Source of the DNA: an uncultured Blautia sp. | GTDB lineage: Bacteria > Bacillota > Clostridia > Lachnospirales > Lachnospiraceae | Direction: 5' to 3' | DNA: 35,787 nucleotides | Assembly (NCBI GenBank): GCA_900540785.1 | Contig: UQHF01000037.1 | Span: forward strand, 1-35,787 | Shown: positions 6,852 through 13,000 of the stretch, piece by piece | How the letters are laid out: the number at the start of each line of letters is the position of its first letter | How positions within the stretch are numbered: the stretch's first letter is position 1 | The notes under the pieces: model-generated | What the model saw: only the letters and a program-made list of their open reading frames with translations | What the model was told of the DNA's origin: nothing | Databases searched by the model: none | Made by a program: the position numbers and the translations under genes

Positions 6852-8768
6852 TCAGACCCCTTCCATATTTCCCGCGGAAATCATTCTGTCCCACAGATTT
6901 GATACGCGGCATGGCAAAAGCTCCGCTTCCAGCTCCTCAAGATGTTTCAGTTTTCCCTCTGTGAAATCTTCAACTCTTGCAGCCTCTGAGCGGGCACGGG
7001 CAGAAACACCGGCAAACCGAATATCAAGCAGCTCATACCCGAATGGCTTATACTCTTCCATCCATAATTTCTGACGCTGGATTCTTAAGCTTTCCGCCAG
7101 CTCCCCTATCCTCAATAATTCCTGCCTGCAGACACATAATTTATCTTTGTCGCCTGCGTGATATGCATTTCGTATCCTCTTGTTTATGTTTGCCTTTTTA
7201 CTCAAAAGTTCCGCAAGGATTCCATAATATTTGAAAAGCTCTCTGTCCTCTGCATCCTCTGATTTTTCCTCCACTATTTTTGAGAGCTGCTCTTTCAGCA
7301 TTTCATATTGATTCTGCATTTCTTCCTCATGGCAGCTCTCAGACGCAATTCCCATAAAATTATCCTCGTAAAAAATAATTTTTGACGGATTTTCGCAGTC
7401 TTTATTATATTCTGTTAAATCAAGAGTCTGCTCCAGCTCCTTCTGTTTATATTTTCGGTTGTCAAAAGCGTCCAGAAGGCAATACTGCTCCCATTTTCTT
7501 TTCAGAACAAATGCGAATCTTTCCGCTACCCAGTCTTTGTCCGGCAGACTGCTGAATCCAAATTCCCCGAAAAGAGCCAGAGTCGGTAGAACAGTCTCAA
7601 GAGGCGTCTCTGCGCTGTTGTCCATCCAGGCTGTACAAAACACATCACGGATTCCTTTATTCTGACACGCCCTCAAAGCATCCAGAGTCGTCCGGACAGC
7701 CTTGCTGATTCCCGGTGCAATTCCGTTCCATGTCCATGCCCCTCCTGCAAATACAACAGGATTTCCCATTTTCTGATGAAGATTTAAGTATTTTTCATAA
7801 AAGGACACGCCCTCATGGTAATAATCCCAGTAGCAAAGCGTAGTTTCTGAGGAAAGATTCTCCTGGTTAAAAGGCTCTGCATCTTCCGCAATACCATAAT
7901 AACCTTCTGAGCCAAAATTAAATTTCAGGTACATATCTGACCATATAATCGGGCTTAACTCCCTTTTTTCGCACTCCTCTGTCAGCCATTCCAGATGACG
8001 TTTCATAACGGCAGCCGGATTTTGCCAACCGTTTTTATCCAGAAATCTTCCTCGTCCCAGATTCTCTGCCTCGTCCATTCCCAGATGGACAATCCCACCT
8101 GAAAAACATTCCTTCACAGTATCGAGAAGTGCTTTTAAAAGTGCCTCTGTCTCCGGTATCTCAAGAAGGAGAATATCGTCAATATCTCTGTATTTTTCAA
8201 ATGCAGGCTGCTTTAACGCGCTTCTCAAATGTGCCAACGTCTGAATACATGGAATGAGCGTAACACCAAACTGTTTTCCGAACGCATCGCATTCTTTCAT
8301 CTCTTCTTTTGTGAAACGCCCCCGCAAATATCCCCAATATGGATAGCCTTCGATTTCCAGCGTATCTTCCACATATAAATAAAGCCGGTTCATTCCAAAT
8401 GCAGCAAGCCGCACAATGTATTTTTTTATTGTGTTTACAGTCGGCACGCAATTTCTGGAACAGTCCAGCATCACTCCATTGGAATCAAAATATACTTTTT
8501 CTTCTCTGTTCCAGGACTCCTTTGCAATATTTTGAAGAATCAAAGACACACCCCTGAAAAAATGTGCCTTTTCATGAAAAGAAATGCTGCAGCTTTTCCC
8601 ATCTTTTTTTACCTTTAAAGTCTCTTCTTCCCATTGCTCTGCCACAATGCAAATCTCTGCACTCTGCTTTTCCTCTGTCAAAGTAAAATCATGTACAGAT
8701 AAAAGAATTTCCAGACCGGGTTTTAATTCTTCCTGTCCGCTTTCAAGATAAACCGTTCTTGCTTCCAT
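6852..8768 (-). CDS. Glycoside hydrolase family 20 beta-N-acetylhexosaminidase
   Basis: A 638-residue GH20 enzyme that removes terminal N-acetylglucosamine or N-acetylgalactosamine by substrate-assisted catalysis. The barrel starts near GVMLDCSRN (98-106) after an N-terminal alpha/beta domain. The catalytic pair is Asp232-Glu233 in HLGMDEAE; WSDMY, CYWDYY and GGAWTWNG are later barrel motifs. The last 200 residues are helical and charged. There is no signal peptide, so it probably works on imported N-acetylated oligosaccharides, for example from mucin or milk glycans, or on recycled wall material. ATG follows a GAGGG site. The promoter is flanked by an inverted repeat, suggesting a dedicated regulator. 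No transporter gene is linked to it. Confidence 0.88.
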   Translation of the reverse strand: MEARTVYLESGQEELKPGLEILLSVHDFTLTEEKQSAEICIVAEQWEEETLKVKKDGKSCSISFHEKAHFFRGVSLILQNIAKESWNREEKVYFDSNGVMLDCSRNCVPTVNTIKKYIVRLAAFGMNRLYLYVEDTLEIEGYPYWGYLRGRFTKEEMKECDAFGKQFGVTLIPCIQTLAHLRSALKQPAFEKYRDIDDILLLEIPETEALLKALLDTVKECFSGGIVHLGMDEAENLGRGRFLDKNGWQNPAAVMKRHLEWLTEECEKRELSPIIWSDMYLKFNFGSEGYYGIAEDAEPFNQENLSSETTLCYWDYYHEGVSFYEKYLNLHQKMGNPVVFAGGAWTWNGIAPGISKAVRTTLDALRACQNKGIRDVFCTAWMDNSAETPLETVLPTLALFGEFGFSSLPDKDWVAERFAFVLKRKWEQYCLLDAFDNRKYKQKELEQTLDLTEYNKDCENPSKIIFYEDNFMGIASESCHEEEMQNQYEMLKEQLSKIVEEKSEDAEDRELFKYYGILAELLSKKANINKRIRNAYHAGDKDKLCVCRQELLRIGELAESLRIQRQKLWMEEYKPFGYELLDIRFAGVSARARSEAARVEDFTEGKLKHLEELEAELLPCRVSNLWDRMISAGNMEGV

Positions 8769-8800
8769 AAAAATCCCTCACTTTTTATTTTGTTGTTTTA

Positions 8801-8841
8801 CATTTACTCTATTATAATTGCTATGTGTTCTGGAGTAAATG
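8801..8841 (-). promoter_or_regulatory. GH20 promoter flanked by a perfect 9-base inverted repeat (candidate operator)
   Basis: The minus-strand promoter is TTTACT (8834-8839), 17 bases, TATAAT (8811-8816). CATTTACTC (8801-8809) and GAGTAAATG (8833-8841) are exact reverse complements whose centres are 32 bases apart, about three helical turns. One arm covers the -35 element and the other lies just past the -10. This is a good layout for a repressor that blocks the promoter. Confidence 0.6.
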
Positions 8842-8876
8842 TGCAAACTAAAAAATGTTAGAAATTATTTTCTCAT

Positions 8877-8911
8877 AAAAAAAGCACTACCGTTTTTAAT
8901 GATAATGCTTT
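8877..8911 (-). terminator. Terminator after the nucleotidyltransferase/HEPN remnant
   Basis: In minus-strand RNA, AAAGCATTATC pairs with GGTAGTGCTTT (11 pairs, two of them G-U), followed by a run of seven T. The G-U pairs are only possible in the minus-strand transcript, so it terminates the MNT unit. Confidence 0.75.
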
Positions 8912-8920
8912 CTAATGTTT

Positions 8921-9013
8921 TCATTTGTTCCAACTTTCTTCCTTCACAAGCAAATGCGCTGTTTCCAAATCCTCATTTGCTGACCGAAAACGATATTTTG
9001 ATAAGTCAATCAT
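8921..9013 (-). pseudogene. Truncated HEPN-domain protein (HepT-like toxin remnant)
   Basis: A 30-codon reading frame, whose ATG overlaps the stop codon of the nucleotidyltransferase gene (ATGA), encodes MIDLSKYRFRSANEDLETAH followed by LLVKEESWNK and a stop. This closely resembles the first helix of HEPN-domain partners of MNT nucleotidyltransferases, which normally run for 110-140 residues. The region after the stop is AT-rich and leads straight into a terminator; I see no continuation of the family in any frame. The RNase motif (R-x4-6-H) of these toxins sits near the C-terminus, so it is absent. The gene is best read as a toxin shortened by deletion. Confidence 0.7.
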
Positions 9014-9336
9014 GCTGTCTTCCATAAAACAATTCCTTCCATATTCACATTTTTATAAAATGGAGTGACTTTTTCCCATTTCTGGAAAACTGCATAATCA
9101 ATATCAATAACAGAAAATACTTTATCATATTTTAGGTTTAAATCTACGACCAGATCTGACAGCTTATCTTCTGTACTTTCATTCAAGTTTCCATTTAATA
9201 ATAAAGCGACATCTACATCCGATTCGGAAGTATTCGTTCCTCTTGCATAAGAACCATATAATACAATCCGAATAACCTGAGTATTAAAAATATCAAGTAT
9301 TCCTTCTACTAATTCGTTTAATACATTTGTATCCAT
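9010..9336 (-). CDS. MNT-type minimal nucleotidyltransferase (MntA-like antitoxin)
   Basis: A 108-residue minimal nucleotidyltransferase. The family signature is clear: GSYARGTNTSESDVDVALLL, with Gly28-Ser29 and the metal-binding Asp40 and Asp42. A third acidic residue is plausible in VIDIDYAVF. Proteins of this kind pair with HEPN proteins; in the studied MntA/HepT pairs MntA adenylylates and neutralises the HEPN RNase. Here the active site looks intact but the overlapping partner is cut to 30 residues. The ATG at 9336 has AGGAGG at eight bases; a GTG three codons upstream overlaps that site and is less likely. Confidence 0.85.
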   Translation of the reverse strand: MDTNVLNELVEGILDIFNTQVIRIVLYGSYARGTNTSESDVDVALLLNGNLNESTEDKLSDLVVDLNLKYDKVFSVIDIDYAVFQKWEKVTPFYKNVNMEGIVLWKTA

Positions 9337-9356
9337 AAGCTGCACCTCCTGATTTT

Positions 9357-9385
9357 ATTATATCGTTCATTTTTTTCAACGTTAA
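9357..9385 (-). promoter_or_regulatory. Promoter of the nucleotidyltransferase gene
   Basis: On the minus strand, TTAACG (9380-9385), 17 bases, TATAAT (9357-9362), about 20 bases before the start codon. The short 5' leader leaves room only for the ribosome binding site. Confidence 0.55.
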
Positions 9386-9450
9386 CGCATTTTACCAAAG
9401 AGAACTTCTTGAGTTTCCACAATTCTATTCACAGAACCCCAAATCAAACG

Positions 9451-9507
9451 TGAAAGAACTGCAAAATCAGTGCGAAATTATTTTTCTCTGATTTTACAGC
9501 TCTTTCA
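9451..9507 (-). repeat. 20-base inverted repeat (hairpin) in the 9346-9560 gap
   Basis: TGAAAGAACTGCAAAATCAG (9451-9470) and CTGATTTTACAGCTCTTTCA (9488-9507) are complementary except at two positions. In plus-strand RNA those are A-C mismatches; in minus-strand RNA both become G-U pairs, giving an unbroken 20-pair stem with a 17-base loop. This suggests it works as RNA made from the minus strand, 3' of the secreted Cys-rich protein gene. No T run follows, so it is not a standard terminator. A mobile-element remnant is the alternative. Confidence 0.6.
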
Positions 9508-9560
9508 TTCAGACCATTTTTATGAGAAATCTACATATATTGTATTTTTGCTTATCACTC

Positions 9561-9880
9561 TTAATGATTGCAAACAACTTTCGATTCTGTCGAATTTGAG
9601 TAAGTATAAGAATATCCACATTTAGAACACTTATATCCTTTTGTAACAGTTCTTCTGTATACATTATCTGATAAATTCCACTGCTTTTTACATTTTTGCT
9701 GACCTATCAAAACCCAATCGCCATAAGTTGTTCGATTATACAAAGTCATTCCGCCACAGTTTCCACACTGCTGTGCTCTTGTCTCAATACTATTCTCAGC
9801 CTCTGCTGAAACCGGTATCGATACACATGGACCTAATGCCAAACATGCGCTTACTGCTAAAACAAATAATTTTTTCTCAT
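9561..9880 (-). CDS. Small secreted cysteine-rich (zinc-ribbon-like) protein, frameshifted at its start
   Basis: The reading frame encodes a signal peptide (KKLFVLAVSACLALGP, ending in VSA) and a mature part of about 80 residues. That part has CGNCGG, a lone Cys in QKCKKQW, CSKCGYSY and a terminal VVCNH, a CxxC...CxxC layout like a secreted zinc ribbon or disulfide-knotted peptide. I do not recognise a named family. The only good start, ATG at 9880 with AGGAGG nine bases away, reads MRKNYLF then stops. The protein frame would be joined if the run of six A (T6 at 9870-9875) had seven. No other credible in-frame start exists. So it is a fresh pseudogene, a slippage or phase-variable gene, or a sequencing error. 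It lies head-to-head with the ABC/two-component unit. Confidence 0.6.
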
Positions 9881-9907
9881 ATTGTAAAACCTCCTGTTTT
9901 TTGATAA

Positions 9908-9946
9908 TTACATTGTAACATTCCAACCTTACAATTATCTTACAAT
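9908..9946 (+). promoter_or_regulatory. Candidate response-regulator sites upstream of the ABC/two-component unit
   Basis: TTACATTGTAA (9908-9918) is a near-perfect palindrome, and CTTACAAT occurs twice (9928-9935, 9939-9946) 11 bases apart, just upstream of the -35 element. One-turn direct repeats are typical OmpR-family sites. CTTACA repeats also precede the convergent permease gene (15638-15663). The role is inferred. Confidence 0.45.
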
Positions 9947-9958
9947 CCTCATATTTTC

Positions 9959-9987
9959 TTGTTTTTCCCACACAAACCCTCTATAAT
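9959..9987 (+). promoter_or_regulatory. Promoter of the ATPase-regulator-kinase unit
   Basis: TTGTTT (9959-9964), 17 bases, TATAAT (9982-9987). The distance to the first ATG is 40 bases, with AAGGAG between. Confidence 0.65.
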
Positions 9988-10027
9988 AAAAAATACCAGC
10001 AATCATTTTCTTGTAAGGAGATTTATA

Positions 10028-10693
10028 ATGCCCGATATTTTGACTGCCCGAAATATTACAAAATCCTACTCCCTATCTTCCGGAACGTATCCGGTTTTAA
10101 ACAACATAAACCTTTCCCTGGAAAAAGGTCTGTCTTATTCTCTGATTGGCAGAAGCGGTTCTGGCAAATCCACGCTGCTTCATATATTAAGCGGGCTTGA
10201 TACGCCTGACAGCGGCTCAGTCTTTTTAAACGGACGAAATATCGAAAAGTATCCAGAGGAAGAAAAAGCTGTTTTTCGCAGGAGACACATGGGATTTATC
10301 TTTCAGCAGTTTAATCTTCTGGACGAATACGATATAAAAACAAATATCTGCATTCCTCTTTTTCTGGACGGAATCCGCCCGGACACCTGCTTTTTTCAGG
10401 AAATTACAGATATACTTGGTCTGACACACGTTCTTCATCGCTTTCCCGCAGAGCTTTCAGGAGGGGAACAGCAGCGCGCTGCCATCGCACGTGCTCTGAT
10501 TACAAAACCTTACATTATTTTTGCGGACGAACCTACTGGAAATTTGGACAAGCAGACAGCCGAAGCGACCACTCAGCTTTTATTTCTCTGCATGAAGAAA
10601 TTCGGTCAGACTTTATTCCTTGCCACACACGATTTGAATCTTGCCCGAAAAACAGACCACATTTTTCATCTGGAAAATGGAGATATTTTATAA
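10028..10693 (+). CDS. ABC transporter ATP-binding protein (MacB/LolD type), without its own adjacent permease
   Basis: A 221-residue ATPase with Walker A GRSGSGKST, Q-loop FQQFNLLDEYD, signature LSGGEQQR, Walker B IIFADEPTGN and switch His in ATHD. It belongs to the class that drives FtsX-type permeases used for peptide export, lipoprotein release or antimicrobial peptide defence. It is a close paralogue of the ATPase at 12325 (shared FRRRHMGF, QQFNLL, YD.KTNIC, LSGGEQQR). No permease follows: the next genes are a response regulator and a kinase. It may share the 865-residue permease encoded opposite, or its own permease may have been lost. The start at 10028 follows AAGGAG; an upstream extension would overlap the promoter. 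Confidence 0.88.
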   Translation: MPDILTARNITKSYSLSSGTYPVLNNINLSLEKGLSYSLIGRSGSGKSTLLHILSGLDTPDSGSVFLNGRNIEKYPEEEKAVFRRRHMGFIFQQFNLLDEYDIKTNICIPLFLDGIRPDTCFFQEITDILGLTHVLHRFPAELSGGEQQRAAIARALITKPYIIFADEPTGNLDKQTAEATTQLLFLCMKKFGQTLFLATHDLNLARKTDHIFHLENGDIL

Positions 10694-10714
10694 ATAACCG
10701 GAAGGAGTGTTCCT

Positions 10715-11401
10715 ATGTCAAGAAATATTTTAATTATAGAAGACGACGAAAATCTTGCGGAAGCTCTCTCTGACTTTCTTCTGGAATCCGGCTATGAAAC
10801 GTCTCATGCTTTCACACTCTCACAGACCATGAGCATACTTCGCACTTCAGATATAAGCCTTATTATTCTCGATGTGCATCTTGGAAGTGAAGATGGATAT
10901 ACCCTGTGTCGGGAAATACGCGCCACATATGATACTCCCCTTTTATTTCTTACAGGGTGCAGCAGTGAATCTGAAATTATTCAGGGCTTTTCTGCCGGAG
11001 GAGACGATTATGTAACAAAACCCTTTCGCATACGCGAATTGCTTGCGCGGATTCAGGCTTTACTGAAACGTTCAGGAGCTTCTGATGATTTTCTGCAAAA
11101 AAGCGGAGACATCGTTTACGATAAGCGCAGCCGACAGTTCAGCCGGAATCATATCCCACTGGATCTTACTCTCACGGAACAGCGCCTCGCCTGCTGTCTG
11201 ATGGAACAGGCTCTTTCTACCGTAACCCGTGAACATTTATTTTACCAGGTCTGGGATAAATATAACGCTTATGTAGACTCCAATACGCTCAATGTAAATA
11301 TGAGCCGTCTTCGTGAAAAACTTGGAGAATGGCAGGGCGCGCCTTACATTCAGACAGTTCGCGGACTTGGCTATCGCTGGACAGTTCCTTTAAAAAAATA
11401 A
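10715..11401 (+). CDS. OmpR/PhoB-family response regulator
   Basis: A 228-residue regulator with receiver domain (1-120) and winged-helix DNA-binding domain (about 130-225). Acidic residues Glu9, Asp10 and Asp11, the phosphorylation site Asp53 in LIILDVHLG and Lys in VTKPFRIREL are present. The output domain contains LTLTEQRLACCLMEQ and the recognition region SNTLNVNMSRLREKLG, ending GLGYRW. It probably takes its phosphate from the kinase 21 bases downstream and controls one or both ABC units, which share CTTACA repeats in their upstream regions. The ribosome binding site is GGAAGGAG. Confidence 0.93.
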   Translation: MSRNILIIEDDENLAEALSDFLLESGYETSHAFTLSQTMSILRTSDISLIILDVHLGSEDGYTLCREIRATYDTPLLFLTGCSSESEIIQGFSAGGDDYVTKPFRIRELLARIQALLKRSGASDDFLQKSGDIVYDKRSRQFSRNHIPLDLTLTEQRLACCLMEQALSTVTREHLFYQVWDKYNAYVDSNTLNVNMSRLREKLGEWQGAPYIQTVRGLGYRWTVPLKK

Positions 11402-11422
11402 AATCAGAAAGGGCTTATTACT

Positions 11423-12322
11423 ATGCTTCTGTTTTTCATCATCCTGAGCACAGCATTTCTGTTTCTCACAGGCTATATTTTTCATCTGCGCAGGCAAATG
11501 CGAAAACTCACTGAAGAAATCGACCATTTTCTTCTGTATCCGGATTCCCGTCCTGAAACATTGAAAGAAGGTCTTGTATATAATCTCACAAATCAAATAC
11601 GAAAACTGGAAGCGCAGCTTCTCTATGAAAAACAATTCAGCCACGAACGCGAAACAGAAATGACACAATTTATTGAAAATATGGCGCACCAGATAAAAAC
11701 AACTCTCACCGTTCTCCAGATTCGCCTTGATCTTGCTCAGGCAAAAGCAGCATCTTCCGACCTTTTAAAAAGTCAGGCTTCTCTGGAACGGCTGACTGCT
11801 GAAATCGAGCGCGTTTTAAAATCCAGTCAGCTGGCTTCCGGAAAAATAAATATGGATTTCACAACCTTCCATTATCCGGACTGTATACAAAACTGCATTC
11901 ACAGTCTTGCCTCCATTGCAGAAAAAAAGAAGGTTACTTTTCAATGCCAGCTGCCTTCACAATGTCTTATCAGTGCAGATTACTTCTGGCTTTCCCAGGC
12001 AGTAGAAAACATTCTGAAAAATGCAGTAGAACACACACCTGTCGGAAGTTCTGTATATGTATCTCTGGAAGAGTCAGAACGAGAAGCAGTCCTTGTAATT
12101 TCAGACAGCGGAAAGGGAATTCCCGTTCAGGAACTCCCTATCATTTTTCTTCGTTTTCACCGCGGCAGCGTCAGCAAATCAGGATATGGCATCGGGCTTT
12201 CTATGGCACAGGATATAGTAAAAGCACATCACGGAACACTCTCTGCCAGAAATCTGCCGGAAAAAGGAAGCAGTTTTATCCTTTCTCTTCCGATTTTTTC
12301 AGGCGGAAAAATATATCACTGA
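11423..12322 (+). CDS. Sensor histidine kinase lacking an extracellular sensor domain
   Basis: A 299-residue kinase with only one clear membrane segment at the N-terminus (about 2-21), then a charged linker, an H-box with His89 in FIENMAHQIKTTLT, N-box NILKNAVEHTP, G1 ISDSGKGI and G2 GYGIGLSMAQDIV. It has no periplasmic loop that could bind a ligand. In peptide-sensing modules of this general class, kinases of such a build receive their signal from the ABC permease; that is inference here. The product ends within a palindrome shared with the convergent ATPase gene. A weak GAAAGG site precedes the ATG. Confidence 0.9.
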   Translation: MLLFFIILSTAFLFLTGYIFHLRRQMRKLTEEIDHFLLYPDSRPETLKEGLVYNLTNQIRKLEAQLLYEKQFSHERETEMTQFIENMAHQIKTTLTVLQIRLDLAQAKAASSDLLKSQASLERLTAEIERVLKSSQLASGKINMDFTTFHYPDCIQNCIHSLASIAEKKKVTFQCQLPSQCLISADYFWLSQAVENILKNAVEHTPVGSSVYVSLEESEREAVLVISDSGKGIPVQELPIIFLRFHRGSVSKSGYGIGLSMAQDIVKAHHGTLSARNLPEKGSSFILSLPIFSGGKIYH

Positions 12323-12349
12323 AACTATGTTTCACAAATCCTTCCGCCT
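12301..12349. repeat. Nested inverted repeat across the convergent stop codons
   Basis: AGGCGGAA (12301-12308) pairs with TTCCGCCT (12342-12349), and inside lies the perfect palindrome TGAAAC-tat-GTTTCA (12320-12334). The inner palindrome contains the kinase stop (TGA, 12320-12322) and the opposing ATPase stop (TAG on the minus strand, 12325-12327). There is no T run, so termination by this structure alone is doubtful. Confidence 0.5.
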
Positions 12350-12996
12350 TCTATTTTCAGTACATAATCTGCCCTCTCTGCGATTTCCATATCATGAGTT
12401 ACCAGTATAAGTGTCTGCCCGTACCTGTACGCACATTCAAGAAGCAGCTCCAGAGTCTCGTCTGCTGTTTTTTTATCGAGATTTCCGGTCGGCTCATCTG
12501 CAAACAGAATTTCCGGCTTTGCAATCAGGGAACGGGCAATCGCCACTCTCTGTTGTTCCCCGCCAGACAGCTCATCTGGATATTTCTTTAAAATTTTTTC
12601 TATTCCAAGATGCTCTGTTATTTCTTTTAAAAAAACAGAATCTTCTTTTTTATGGTCAAGTTTCAATGGCATACAGATATTTGTTTTTACATCATATTCT
12701 TCCAGTAAATTAAACTGCTGAAATACAAAACCCATATGACGTCTTCGAAACTCTGCCATTTCCTGTGATTTATAGTTTTCCAGTTTTTTTCCATTCATCA
12801 TAATGTTTCCTGTATCCGGTTTTTCCAGACCGGAAAGAATGTGTAAAAATGTGGATTTCCCAGATCCGCTCCGTCCCGTAATTGCATAAAAAATCCCGTT
12901 TTCAAATGCGGCGTCTATATTTTTGAGTACCTCTATTTTCTGCTTTCCCGACTGATAGCTTTTTGTCAGCCCTTTTGCTTCCAGTACAATTCCCAT
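12325..12996 (-). CDS. ABC transporter ATP-binding protein (partner of the adjacent FtsX-type permease)
   Basis: A 223-residue ATPase: Walker A GRSGSGKST, Q-loop FQQFNLLEEYD, signature LSGGEQQR, Walker B ILFADEPTGN, switch VTHD. It follows the permease gene by four bases and its GGAGGAG ribosome binding site lies inside the permease's last codons, so the two are co-translated and form one transporter. It looks about half identical to the ATPase at 10028, by eye, consistent with an old duplication within the island. Its stop codon is two bases from that of the convergent kinase gene. Confidence 0.9.
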   Translation of the reverse strand: MGIVLEAKGLTKSYQSGKQKIEVLKNIDAAFENGIFYAITGRSGSGKSTFLHILSGLEKPDTGNIMMNGKKLENYKSQEMAEFRRRHMGFVFQQFNLLEEYDVKTNICMPLKLDHKKEDSVFLKEITEHLGIEKILKKYPDELSGGEQQRVAIARSLIAKPEILFADEPTGNLDKKTADETLELLLECAYRYGQTLILVTHDMEIAERADYVLKIEGGRICET

Positions 12997-13000
12997 AAAT

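Noticed and set aside
8839..9027. A 62-codon open frame on the plus strand
   Set aside because: It is antisense to the HEPN remnant and the terminator stem, and has no ribosome binding site.
9881..9971. GTG-initiated N-terminal extension of the secreted Cys-rich protein
   Set aside because: It would hide the signal peptide inside the protein, passes through the ribosome binding site and the candidate regulator boxes, and has no upstream site of its own.
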